Source: a bacterium (GTDB taxonomy: Bacteria > Desulfobacterota > GWC2-55-46 > DRQE01). Taken from it: a DNA stretch of 17,970 nt. Position numbers and translations under genes: made by a program. The stretch's first letter is position 1. Every line of letters begins with the position of its first letter. The stretch is from assembly GCA_027017505.1 (NCBI GenBank), contig JALUQR010000118.1:1-17970 (forward strand). Reading direction: 5' to 3'. Below, piece after piece: positions 1 through 7,335 of the stretch. The notes beneath the pieces are model-generated. The model was not told the DNA's origin. It ran no database searches and saw nothing but the letters and a program-made list of their open reading frames with translations.

Positions 1-833
1 GGCCTTATGAGTATGTGGCGTGCCCTGACCCTTGCTGGCACACGGTATTCGGCCATGTGTCTGCGGTAGTAGCTCTCAAGCTCATCCTCCTTGAGTTTTA
101 CCTCCTTTATGAGTGCGTCTTTGTCTATCCTTGCGAGGGCAACCCTTACCTGCAGGGGCACCATGTAGTTTGAGCTGTGCTCCTTGAAGAACCCTCTCAG
201 CGTGGGTTCATCCACCTTAACATCCTTTTTGAACCTGTCCTTTTTTACCACAATGTAGTTAAGGGAGACCTTTCTGTTTTCCACAAGAAACCTCTGCCAC
301 ACCTCCTCATCGGTTACGGTAACATCCTTTGTTACCATGTCTGCCATCTTCTCTATGAGGAGTTCCTGTCTTACGCTGTCCTCGTATTCAGCAGGCTTTA
401 TGCGGTTTGCCCTGAGGATTGCAAAGTAGAGCTCTTTACTGAATGTACCCTCTTTCTGAAACATTGGGGTTGAGAATATGCGCCTTCTTATCTCCTCTGC
501 GGAGACCTCTATGTTCTGGCGTTCTGCCTCACCGAGAATAAGGATTCTGTCTATTATGGAGTTAAGGGTCCTTTCTCTCAGGTTGAGCCGTTCGAGCATC
601 TCCGGGGAGAACCTTCCACCAAGTGCCCTTCTGTAGTATTCAAGCTCTCTGCGGTAGGCATCCTCGTAGGTACTGCTGTATATGGGTATGCCGTTGACCC
701 TTGCTATCACCTGGTTGCCAGAGCCCTCCTGCGGGACAGGCCCCACACCCCAGAATATAAAGACCACTATTATGGCAAAAAATATGAGCAGTATTATAAA
801 AGACCTTTTTTTCCTTCTTAAGAAATCAAGCAT
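1..833 (-). CDS. PpiD/SurA-type membrane-anchored peptidyl-prolyl cis-trans isomerase (5' part only)
   Basis: About 277 codons are readable, from an ATG at 833 to the left edge; the gene continues outside the window. The protein begins MLDFLRRKKRSF, a basic cytoplasmic stub, followed by one hydrophobic helix at about residues 11-30 ending in FWGVG. That is the uncleaved anchor typical of PpiD-like proteins. Next come a SurA/PpiD N-terminal chaperone-type region (VNGIPIYSSTYEDAYRREL, then long charged helices) and, at the edge, RVRARHILIR, which is the start of a PpiC/parvulin rotamase domain. Family role: holding and isomerising proline bonds of envelope proteins emerging from the Sec translocon. 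A GGAGG ribosome site lies 7 bases before the ATG. It is divergent from mreB. PpiD fits better than SurA because of the anchor, but most of the catalytic domain is not visible, so I give no symbol. Confidence 0.85.
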   Translation of the reverse strand, partial: MLDFLRRKKRSFIILLIFFAIIVVFIFWGVGPVPQEGSGNQVIARVNGIPIYSSTYEDAYRRELEYYRRALGGRFSPEMLERLNLRERTLNSIIDRILILGEAERQNIEVSAEEIRRRIFSTPMFQKEGTFSKELYFAILRANRIKPAEYEDSVRQELLIEKMADMVTKDVTVTDEEVWQRFLVENRKVSLNYIVVKKDRFKKDVKVDEPTLRGFFKEHSSNYMVPLQVRVALARIDKDALIKEVKLKEDELESYYRRHMAEYRVPARVRARHILIR

Positions 834-864
834 CAGGATACCTCCTGAAGGTGGTTAAGTGACT

Positions 865-893
865 ATGTTAATAGATTTTCTCTGGGAATTCAA
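865..893 (-). promoter_or_regulatory. Candidate sigma-70 promoter for the PpiD-like gene
   Basis: Read on the minus strand there is TTGAAT (888-893) and TAACAT (865-870) with a 17-base spacer. Each box matches 4 of 6 consensus bases. The -10 box ends about 30 bases before the start codon at 833. Spacing and placement are right but the boxes are only moderate, so this is a candidate. Confidence 0.4.
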
Positions 894-910
894 CTTTATT
901 CGTCATCCCC

Positions 911-925
911 TGTGAGGGGCTCACA
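911..925. promoter_or_regulatory. 15-bp perfect inverted repeat, candidate operator
   Basis: TGTGAG-GGG-CTCACA is a perfect palindrome with a 3-base centre, lying midway between the divergent PpiD-like and mreB genes. A further GGTGAG follows at 930-935, so CTCAC is echoed again. It resembles the TGTGA...TCACA arms bound by CRP-family regulators, but the gap between those arms is 5 bases rather than the usual 6. An operator for one or both divergent genes is inference. Confidence 0.35.
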
Positions 926-1017
926 TCATGGGTGAGATATCTGCTGTGGAGGGGTATTTTCTGCAAGTTTTCTCTTGCCAATGGAGTTGTTTTTTTGCTA
1001 CCATAAGTTATTAAAGG

Positions 1018-1026
1018 TTATCCACA
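1018..1026 (+). promoter_or_regulatory. Consensus DnaA-box 9-mer upstream of mreB
   Basis: TTATCCACA matches the canonical DnaA box exactly. It sits immediately before the mreB ribosome site (GGGGAGG at 1027-1033), in a short AT-rich stretch. I saw no cluster of further boxes, so this is not an origin. It could be a single regulatory DnaA site or a chance match. Confidence 0.35.
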
Positions 1027-1038
1027 GGGGAGGCGGGG

Positions 1039-2073
1039 ATGTTCAACTATTTTCTCGGGCTCTTCTCCAACGATCTTGCCATAGACCTTGGAACAGCAAG
1101 CACACTCATATATGTAAAGGGCAAGGGTATTGTTACCAACGAGCCCTCGGTTGTTGCTGTCAAGAAGGATGGCAGGGGTGGCAAGCGGGTGCTTGCGGTG
1201 GGCAGAGATGCAAAGGCCATGCTCGGTAAAACCCCTGGCAACATAGCTGCCATAAGACCCCTCAAGGACGGCGTCATAGCGGACTTTGAGATAACCGAGG
1301 AGATGCTCAAATACTTCATAACCAAGGTTCACAACCGCAGATTCCTGGTTCGTCCCCGCATAATAATAGGCATACCATCTGGCATAACACAGGTTGAGAT
1401 GAGGGCTGTAAAGGAGTCTGCCTATTCCGCAGGTGCGGGAGAGGTCTACCTTATAGAAGAGCCCATGGCAGCTGCCATAGGTGCAGGGCTACCCATAACA
1501 GAGCCATCCGCAAACATGATAGTTGACATAGGTGGTGGAACCTCTGAGATAGCGGTAATATCCCTTGCGGGTATTGTGCGCTCCAAGTCCATACGCATAG
1601 GCGGGGACAAGCTTGATGAGGCAATAGTGCAGTACATAAAGAGAAAGTACAACCTCTCCATAGGCATAAGCACCGCGGAGAAGGTGAAAATAGAGTTTGG
1701 CCTTGCCATGCCAGAGGAAGAGAACAGAACCATGGAAATAAAGGGCTCCAACTTCGTTACAGGTATTCCCACCACAATAGAGATAACCGCAGGCGAGATA
1801 CGCGAGGCAATGAACGAGCCCATAGGAGCTCTCATAGAGGCCATAAAACAGGTGCTCGAGACCACACCCCCAGAGCTTGCAGCAGATATGGTCGAAAGGG
1901 GCATAGTGCTTGCAGGTGGAGGCGCACTCATAAAGAACCTGGATGTAATACTCAGGGAAGAGACCAGACTTCCCGTAACCATAGCAGATGACCCGCTTAC
2001 ATGTGTTGTGAAAGGAGCAGGCAAGGTGCTCGATGAGGTAAAACTCTTAAGAGAAGTAACGGTGAGCAACTGA
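1039..2073 (+). CDS. mreB: Rod shape-determining protein MreB (bacterial actin)
   Basis: This is an ATP-binding actin homologue that polymerises under the inner membrane and directs lateral wall synthesis by the Rod complex. The 344 residues are the normal family length. Residues 1-10 (MFNYFLGLFS) form the amphipathic membrane-binding helix typical of Gram-negative MreB. The phosphate-1 motif is AIDLGTASTLIYV (D16), phosphate-2 is VDIGGGTSEIAVI (D163) and the adenosine motif is GIVLAGGGALI near residue 293; the LIEEPMAAAIGAG segment is also typical. The ATG at 1039 follows GGGGAGG with 5 bases between. It is the first gene of the eleven-gene plus-strand run and lies 7 bases before mreC. I could not identify a convincing promoter for it. 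Confidence 0.98.
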   Translation: MFNYFLGLFSNDLAIDLGTASTLIYVKGKGIVTNEPSVVAVKKDGRGGKRVLAVGRDAKAMLGKTPGNIAAIRPLKDGVIADFEITEEMLKYFITKVHNRRFLVRPRIIIGIPSGITQVEMRAVKESAYSAGAGEVYLIEEPMAAAIGAGLPITEPSANMIVDIGGGTSEIAVISLAGIVRSKSIRIGGDKLDEAIVQYIKRKYNLSIGISTAEKVKIEFGLAMPEEENRTMEIKGSNFVTGIPTTIEITAGEIREAMNEPIGALIEAIKQVLETTPPELAADMVERGIVLAGGGALIKNLDVILREETRLPVTIADDPLTCVVKGAGKVLDEVKLLREVTVSN

Positions 2074-2080
2074 CCAGAGT

Positions 2081-2914
2081 ATGCTTTCGTTTATAAGGAG
2101 ACACCAGATTATTCTTTCGGCCTTCCTGCTTTGCCTTATATCTCTGCACATAGCGATTAACGCGGAAAGGGGAATAGGAGGAGAGGTAATAGTAAGGGGG
2201 ATAGTTTCCACCATATCGAGGCCAATTCAGAAGGGTTTTCTCTCTCTGTACTCGGCATTCCACAGCATATGGTCAAACTACATCTATCTTGTGGGCGTGA
2301 AGGAGGAGAACAGGTTTCTCCATGAGACCCTGCACAGACTCCTCGAAGAGAACAACAGGCTCCGTGAGGAACTGCTCCTTACCGCAAGGCTTAAGGAGAT
2401 ACTCAGGTATCGCAGTGTGCTCGGTATAGACTCTGTGGTTGCCCAGGTTATAGGATACAGCGGGTTTGGCGGGGCGGGATGGATGAAGACCGCAACCCTC
2501 GATAAGGGCTCCAGGGATGGCATAGAGGTGGACATGGCGGTGGTCTCTCCAAAGGGTGTGGTGGGCAGAATCATAGAGGTTACACCTGCCACATCCACGG
2601 TGCTTCTTCTTACAGACCCAAGGTCCAGCATAGATGCCATAGTGCAGAGAACCAGGATAAAGGGGCTTGTTGAGGGCACAGGAGGCAGAACCCTCAGGCT
2701 TAAGTACATAAGACAGCTCGATGATGTAAAACCAGGCGATGTGCTCGTTACAGCAGGGCTATCTGGCATATTTCCGAAGGGGCTTGCCCTCGGCAGAATC
2801 ACAAGGGTTGAGAAGGGAAAGGACAACTTCTTCAAATACATAGAGGCAGAGCCCATGGCACCCCTCGATAGCCTGGAAGAGGTACTCATAATAAAAGAAC
2901 TTTCCAGGGATTAG
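2081..2914 (+). CDS. mreC: Rod shape-determining protein MreC
   Basis: This is a single-pass inner-membrane scaffold of the elongasome that binds PBP2 in the periplasm and shifts it to the active state. The 277 residues are typical. There is a short basic N-terminus (MLSFIRRHQ), one membrane helix at about residues 10-28 and a coiled coil at about residues 67-110 rich in Glu/Leu/Arg (EENRFLHETLHRLLEENNRL). The C-terminal beta-rich MreC domain follows, with the familiar pattern of GFGGAGWMKTATLDKGSRDG, then VVSPKGVVGRI, LLTDPRSSIDAIVQRT, GDVLVTAGLSGIFPKGLALG. The ribosome site is poor (nearest GGTGAG about 14 bases upstream), so translation is probably coupled to mreB. It is followed after 5 bases by mreD. 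Confidence 0.96.
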   Translation: MLSFIRRHQIILSAFLLCLISLHIAINAERGIGGEVIVRGIVSTISRPIQKGFLSLYSAFHSIWSNYIYLVGVKEENRFLHETLHRLLEENNRLREELLLTARLKEILRYRSVLGIDSVVAQVIGYSGFGGAGWMKTATLDKGSRDGIEVDMAVVSPKGVVGRIIEVTPATSTVLLLTDPRSSIDAIVQRTRIKGLVEGTGGRTLRLKYIRQLDDVKPGDVLVTAGLSGIFPKGLALGRITRVEKGKDNFFKYIEAEPMAPLDSLEEVLIIKELSRD

Positions 2915-2919
2915 CCCTG

Positions 2920-3405
2920 ATGCGTGAGTTCATAGTATTCATACCCATTGCCATTGTGTATCTATCGTTCAGGGTTACCATAACCCCGGGGCTACCCATA
3001 CCTGACATATCTGTTCTCATAGTGTTCTTTCTTGCGGTCCAGCGCCCCTCTGTTGAGGGGGTCTTCCTTGCCTTTGTGCTCGGCTACATAGATGACATAT
3101 TCAGCGGTGCAATTGTGGGAAGCTCCTCGTTCTCGCTCGTTATAGTCTACACAGTGCTGTGTTCTGTGTCCAGAAAGATGGCCTTTACAGACCCGCTCAT
3201 AAGGGGTATCTCGCTGTTCGTTACCTACTTCATGAAGGAGCTTCTCGTCATAATGGTGCTGTATTTTACAGGTATACATGTGGGCTTAAGCCTTTACATG
3301 TTAGCTGTGGGTTCTGTTACCGCTCTGTTTTCACCCCTGTTTATGGCCCTCTTCAGAAAGGCCATTGATGTGGGGCTTTTACGCATAGAAAGGGGTGAAC
3401 TCTGA
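2920..3405 (+). CDS. mreD: Rod shape-determining protein MreD
   Basis: This is a small polytopic inner-membrane protein of the Rod complex that works with MreC to regulate PBP2 and RodA. The 161 residues match the family. The sequence is almost entirely hydrophobic, with about five to six predicted membrane segments. The segment GVFLAFVLGYIDDIFSGAIVGSSSF corresponds to the conserved MreD core, in which a G-x-hydrophobic-x-D motif ends a helix. Identification rests on this pattern plus position between mreC and PBP2. The ATG at 2920 follows an AGGGA about 9 bases upstream. The next gene starts 3 bases after its stop. Confidence 0.92.
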   Translation: MREFIVFIPIAIVYLSFRVTITPGLPIPDISVLIVFFLAVQRPSVEGVFLAFVLGYIDDIFSGAIVGSSSFSLVIVYTVLCSVSRKMAFTDPLIRGISLFVTYFMKELLVIMVLYFTGIHVGLSLYMLAVGSVTALFSPLFMALFRKAIDVGLLRIERGEL

Positions 3406-3408
3406 GCC

Positions 3409-5289
3409 ATGCGTTACATTTCTGACAAGGACCCTTCGGAGTTTCGTGAAAGGCTCTTTGTTGCCACAGGGGTGGTGTTTTTTGTGTTCTCGGTGCTCCT
3501 TGTAAGGCTGTGGTATCTGCAGGTTGTAAAGTCACACTACTTTGGAGAGCTGTCTTTAAACAACCGCATAAGGGTGACCAAGACCCCTGCACCCAGGGGG
3601 CTCATACTTGCAAGGGATGGCACCATACTTGCCGAAAACAGACCTGGCTTTGACCTCGCAATAATACCCGAGGATGTGGAGGATATGGAAAAAACACTCT
3701 CAACGCTTGAGAAACTCGTGGGTGTGGACAGAAAACTTCTGCGCAGAAGGATAGAGCGTGCAGGGGGAAGGCCACCGTTTAAGAGCGTGAAACTCAAGGA
3801 GGACTTAAGCTGGGAGGAGATGGTAAGGGTTGCCATCTACAGGTTTGAACTGCCAGGGGTTTCCATAGAGGTGGGCCCGAAGAGGAACTATCCCTACGGA
3901 GAGGTCATGGCACACCTTATAGGCTATGTGGGTGAGATAACCTCAAGGGAGCAGGAGAAACTCAAAAGGGCTGGCAAGAACTCCTACAGCCTTGGGGACA
4001 TAATCGGAAAATCAGGTGTGGAGGCCCTTTACGAGAGTGTTCTTAAGGGCATAGATGGAGGCAGACAGATAGAGGTGGACGCCCATGGAAGGCTCATAAA
4101 GGTTATAAAGGAGATACCACCCTTTCCTGGAAACAACTTAAGACTCACCATAGATGTGCCAACTCAACTTGCCCTGTGGAACGCACTGCGTGGAAAGGCA
4201 GGGGCAGGCGTTGCCATAGACCCGCGGAACGGAAAGGTTCTTGCGATGGTGAGCAGTCCCTCGTTTGACCCAAATATGCTCGTAAGTGGCATAACAGAGG
4301 AGGACTGGCAGAACATTATAAACAACCCCTTCAGGGTCTTCACAAACAGGGCAATACAGGGGCAGTATCCACCTGCGTCCACATTCAAGGTTGTAACCGC
4401 AGCCGCAGCACTTGAAGAGGGCCTCATAGAGCCCTCAACGAGGATGTACGCGGGCCCTGTGTTTCGCTTTGCAGGGCGTGAGTACCGCGACTGGAAGCCC
4501 GCAGGCCACGGCAACATAGATGTAAAAGAGGCCATAATAGAAAGTGCGGATACTTTCTTCTACCAGGTGGGTCTCCTGGTGGGTATAGAACAGCTTGCAA
4601 GGTATGCAAGGATGTTCGGCTTCGGTAAAAAAACGGGCATAGGGCTTAGCCCGGAAAAACCAGGGCTTGTGCCCACCCCTGAGTGGAAAAAAAGAACACA
4701 TGGCACCATATGGTACGAGGGAGAGACAATCCTTACGGCCATCGGACAGGGCTTTCTTCTTACAACCCCGCTTCAGCTTGCCAATGCCTATTCAGCGATT
4801 GCCAACGGTGGCACCCTGTATGTACCACAGCTTGTTGAAACCATAGAGAGCCCTAACGGAGAGGTGATAAAGAGATTTGAACCCGTTGAGCTTGGCAGGC
4901 TGAACATATCCGCAGAAACCATGGCACTTCTCAAGGACGCATTGAGAGGTGTGGTTGCAGACGAGGATGGCACAGCACATCACCTGAACATAGACGGGCT
5001 TAAGATAGCTGGCAAGACAGGCACAGCCCAGGTGGTGCGCATAAAAAAACGCATAAAGGACATAGAGAAGATACCCTACAAACACAGAGACCACGCCTGG
5101 TTTGTGGGATTCGCACCATACGATGACCCGAAGATAGTGGTCTCCGTGATAGTGGAGCACGGTGGATACGGCTCACAGAGTGCAGCACCCATCGCACTTG
5201 AGGTCATAAAGACCTATCTTGAGGGACTCAGGCAGGAGGAAGAAGAGAAGATACTCTCTGCAGAACACAGAGGAGGAGAAAGGCTTTGA
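3409..5289 (+). CDS. mrdA: Peptidoglycan D,D-transpeptidase PBP2 (MrdA)
   Basis: This is the class B penicillin-binding protein that cross-links lateral-wall peptidoglycan together with RodA. The 626 residues are typical. A cytoplasmic stub and one membrane helix (about residues 17-36) precede the pedestal domain with RVTKTPAPRGLILARDGTIL and the LIGYVGEIT segment. The transpeptidase domain has all three active-site motifs: STFK at 324-327 (nucleophile Ser324, preceded by YPPA), SAD at 379-381 and KTGT at 536-539. The tail is acidic then basic. The RBS AGGGGTGA lies within the end of mreD. Its stop codon overlaps the rodA start. Gene order mreBCD-PBP2-rodA separates it from the divisome paralogue FtsI. 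Confidence 0.97.
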   Translation: MRYISDKDPSEFRERLFVATGVVFFVFSVLLVRLWYLQVVKSHYFGELSLNNRIRVTKTPAPRGLILARDGTILAENRPGFDLAIIPEDVEDMEKTLSTLEKLVGVDRKLLRRRIERAGGRPPFKSVKLKEDLSWEEMVRVAIYRFELPGVSIEVGPKRNYPYGEVMAHLIGYVGEITSREQEKLKRAGKNSYSLGDIIGKSGVEALYESVLKGIDGGRQIEVDAHGRLIKVIKEIPPFPGNNLRLTIDVPTQLALWNALRGKAGAGVAIDPRNGKVLAMVSSPSFDPNMLVSGITEEDWQNIINNPFRVFTNRAIQGQYPPASTFKVVTAAAALEEGLIEPSTRMYAGPVFRFAGREYRDWKPAGHGNIDVKEAIIESADTFFYQVGLLVGIEQLARYARMFGFGKKTGIGLSPEKPGLVPTPEWKKRTHGTIWYEGETILTAIGQGFLLTTPLQLANAYSAIANGGTLYVPQLVETIESPNGEVIKRFEPVELGRLNISAETMALLKDALRGVVADEDGTAHHLNIDGLKIAGKTGTAQVVRIKKRIKDIEKIPYKHRDHAWFVGFAPYDDPKIVVSVIVEHGGYGSQSAAPIALEVIKTYLEGLRQEEEEKILSAEHRGGERL

Positions 5290-6377
5290 TATCCAAACGC
5301 TATCTCTTTCAGATAGACTGGCTTCTTCTTGCAATAGCCGTAGCACTCACCATAATAGGGGTGGTAAACATCTACAGTGCAACCCATATACACCAGCCCC
5401 TTCTCTACAAGAAACAGCTCTACTGGCTCGGTGTGGCCCTTCTGGTGATGATACCCGTGGTGGTTATAAACTACTCTGTGTTTGAAAGGTTTGCCTATGT
5501 GATATACGCCATATCCATTGTAACCCTTGTTGTTGCCCTTCTGTGGGGGCATTCTGCAGGTGGCTCAAGAAGGTGGCTCTATCTGGGGCTGTTTTACTTT
5601 CAGCCCTCGGAGTTTGCAAAGATAGCCTTCATGATGGCACTGGCAAAGTATCTTACCAGCCGTGAGCTTCCTCGAAGTGGGCTCACCCTCAGAGAACTTG
5701 CAGGCCCCTCAGCACTGCTGGCCCTGCCCTTCGTTCTTATAGCAAAACAGCCTGACCTGGGAACCGCACTCATATTCCTGTTTGTGTTTGCATCCATGCT
5801 CCTTGTGGTAAGAATAAGGCTTAAGACCCTTGCTGTAATATGCGCAGGGCTACTTGCAATGGTGCCATTTGTGTGGAACTCACTTAAGGACTATCAGAAG
5901 GCAAGGCTTTTAAGCTTTCTGGACCCAACAATGGACCCCCTGGGCTCGGGCTACCACATACTGCAATCAAAGATAGCCATAGGCTCGGGTGGCTTTCTCG
6001 GAAAGGGCTTTACACAGGGAACCCAGGGCACCCTTATGTTCCTGCCAGCACATCACACAGACTTCATATTCCCCGTGCTCGCAGAGGAATGGGGGTTTGT
6101 GGGCTCATTTGTGGTATTGCTTCTGTTTCTGTTCTTCATAATAAGGGGTATGGATATAACAGGCGGGGCAAAGGACAGATTCGGCTTTCTTCTGGCATTT
6201 GGCATAATATCCATGATATTCTGGCATACGGTGGTCAACATCGGCATGGTAACAGGACTTCTGCCAGTTGTGGGTGTGCCACTGCCGTTTTTAAGCTACG
6301 GTGGAAGCTTTCTTGTTACCACATTTGTGGGTATAGGTCTGCTTCTAAACATAGGTATGAGGAGGTTCCTCTTTTAA
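5286..6377 (+). CDS. rodA: Peptidoglycan glycosyltransferase RodA (SEDS family)
   Basis: RodA polymerises glycan strands from lipid II in the inner membrane as partner of PBP2. The 363 residues give about ten hydrophobic segments. SEDS signatures include RRWLYLGLFYFQPSEFAKIA, QPDLGTALIF, and HHTDFIFPVLAEEWGF with Asp259, which aligns with the catalytic Asp of E. coli RodA (Asp262). Near the C-terminus is LLPVVGVPLPFLSYGGS, the typical SEDS closing motif. The start is TTG, overlapping the PBP2 stop (TTGA, 4 bases), with GAGGAG just upstream, so translation is likely coupled one-to-one with its partner enzyme. RodA rather than FtsW is chosen from context and length. Confidence 0.96.
   Translation: MISKRYLFQIDWLLLAIAVALTIIGVVNIYSATHIHQPLLYKKQLYWLGVALLVMIPVVVINYSVFERFAYVIYAISIVTLVVALLWGHSAGGSRRWLYLGLFYFQPSEFAKIAFMMALAKYLTSRELPRSGLTLRELAGPSALLALPFVLIAKQPDLGTALIFLFVFASMLLVVRIRLKTLAVICAGLLAMVPFVWNSLKDYQKARLLSFLDPTMDPLGSGYHILQSKIAIGSGGFLGKGFTQGTQGTLMFLPAHHTDFIFPVLAEEWGFVGSFVVLLLFLFFIIRGMDITGGAKDRFGFLLAFGIISMIFWHTVVNIGMVTGLLPVVGVPLPFLSYGGSFLVTTFVGIGLLLNIGMRRFLF
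6359..6371 (+). promoter_or_regulatory. Hairpin covering the pgpA Shine-Dalgarno sequence
   Basis: GAGGA-GGT-TCCTC is a perfect 5-bp inverted repeat within the last codons of rodA. The only good ribosome site for pgpA (AGGAGG, 6360-6365) is inside it, about 15 bases before the TTG start. If formed, the hairpin would hide the site until ribosomes finish rodA, which would couple pgpA to rodA translation. The repeat is short and could be accidental. Confidence 0.25.
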
Positions 6378-6380
6378 CAG

Positions 6381-6845
6381 TTGTTACAGGCAGGAAGAAA
6401 TACCATACTCTTTCTTGCAACATCTGGTTTTTCAGGCTACATAAGGGTTGCCCCTGGCACATTCGGAACCCTTACGGGCATACCCCTTGTGTATCTTATC
6501 TCCATAAGTGCCATGCCCGTGGCACTGGCACTTCTTCTTCTCGTTATTGCGGTAAGTGTTATCGTATCTGGCAGGGCAAGAGAGTATCTTGAGGGTGAAG
6601 ACCCCCGTGAGATAGTGTGTGATGAGGTCTCCGGGTTCTGTGTGGCACTTTTCGGGCTACAGTTTAACTGGATGAACCTCATATTGGGCTTTATTCTTTT
6701 CAGGTTTTTTGATATTCTTAAACCATTCCCCATAAAGGCTGTTGAAAGAAGGCTTGCAGGGGGTGCGGGCATAGTTGCAGATGACCTCATGGCAGGTGTT
6801 TACACGAATCTGGTGCTCAACATCACCTCGGTTGTTCTTGGATGA
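6381..6845 (+). CDS. pgpA: Phosphatidylglycerophosphatase A
   Basis: This is an inner-membrane phosphatase that converts phosphatidylglycerol phosphate to phosphatidylglycerol, the last step of PG synthesis. The 154 residues match the family. Conserved PgpA blocks are visible: YIRVAPGTFGTLTGIPL near the N-terminus, DPREIVCDEVSGF with the acidic metal-binding residues, FRFFDILKPFPI, and GGAGIVADDLMAG near the C-terminus. Several membrane helices separate them. The start must be the TTG at 6381, because the in-frame TAA of rodA lies 3 bases upstream and no ATG occurs near the conserved N-terminal block. It overlaps pncC by 4 bases (ATGA). Pairing with pncC and recA is seen in several other bacterial groups. 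Confidence 0.93.
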   Translation: MLQAGRNTILFLATSGFSGYIRVAPGTFGTLTGIPLVYLISISAMPVALALLLLVIAVSVIVSGRAREYLEGEDPREIVCDEVSGFCVALFGLQFNWMNLILGFILFRFFDILKPFPIKAVERRLAGGAGIVADDLMAGVYTNLVLNITSVVLG

Positions 6846-7315
6846 TGGAACCGCCTGCAAAAAAAACAGCTGAACTGCTTTCAAGTAAGGGGCTTTATCT
6901 CTCTGTTGCGGAGTCCTGCACGGGTGGGCTTCTGGGGGCCACACTTACGGATGTGGCAGGAAGCTCACAGTGGTTCAAAGGCGGGGTGATTGCCTATGCC
7001 AATGAGCTCAAGGTATCCATTCTGGGGGTGTCAAGGCAGACCCTCAGGGCACATGGTGCTGTCTCAACAGAGACCGCCATGGAGATGGCAGACGGTATAA
7101 GAAGGCTTACAGGCTCTGACATAGCGGTTGCCATAACAGGTATTGCAGGCCCCACAGGGGGCTCGCCTGAAAAACCCGTGGGCACGGTGTTTATAGCCAT
7201 AACAGATGGGACAAGGATGAATGTAAAGAGGTTTCAGCTAAAGGGCATGAGAAGGGATATAAGGGAGCAGGCCACGCTCAGGGCACTCGAGCTGATAGAG
7301 GAGTTTCTCGCCTGA
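6842..7315 (+). CDS. pncC: Nicotinamide-nucleotide amidase (PncC; stand-alone CinA C-terminal domain)
   Basis: This is predicted to hydrolyse NMN to nicotinic acid mononucleotide, recycling the NMN made by NAD-dependent DNA ligase. The 157 residues cover only the CinA C-terminal domain; the N-terminal MoaB/MogA-like pyrophosphatase half of full-length CinA (about 400 residues) is absent, as in E. coli PncC. Diagnostic motifs are VAESCTGGLLGATLTDVAGSS near residue 19, GGVIAYANELKVSILGV, HGAVSTETAMEMADG and ITGIAGPTGGSPEKPVGTVF. The start ATG overlaps the pgpA stop. It lies two genes upstream of recA, an arrangement known for cinA in several competent bacteria, so an alternative label would be competence/damage-inducible protein CinA. 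Confidence 0.93.
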   Translation: MMEPPAKKTAELLSSKGLYLSVAESCTGGLLGATLTDVAGSSQWFKGGVIAYANELKVSILGVSRQTLRAHGAVSTETAMEMADGIRRLTGSDIAVAITGIAGPTGGSPEKPVGTVFIAITDGTRMNVKRFQLKGMRRDIREQATLRALELIEEFLA

Positions 7316-7335
7316 AAGCACAGAAGAGGTGATGG

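Noticed and set aside
177..473. Plus-strand open frame of 98 codons at the left end
   Set aside because: It lies antisense to the PpiD-like gene, which has a good ribosome site, membrane anchor and recognisable domains; the plus-strand product resembles nothing I know.
911..925. CRP-binding site
   Set aside because: The TGTGA and TCACA arms are 5 bases apart, not 6, so I report it only as an inverted repeat of unknown function.
834..1038. Replication origin next to the DnaA box
   Set aside because: Only one box was found, with no cluster, no AT-rich unwinding repeats and no dnaA or dnaN nearby.
6089..6592. Plus-strand open frame of 167 codons across the rodA-pgpA junction
   Set aside because: It overlaps two clear genes in another frame, and its product is low-complexity and Cys-rich with no recognisable motif.
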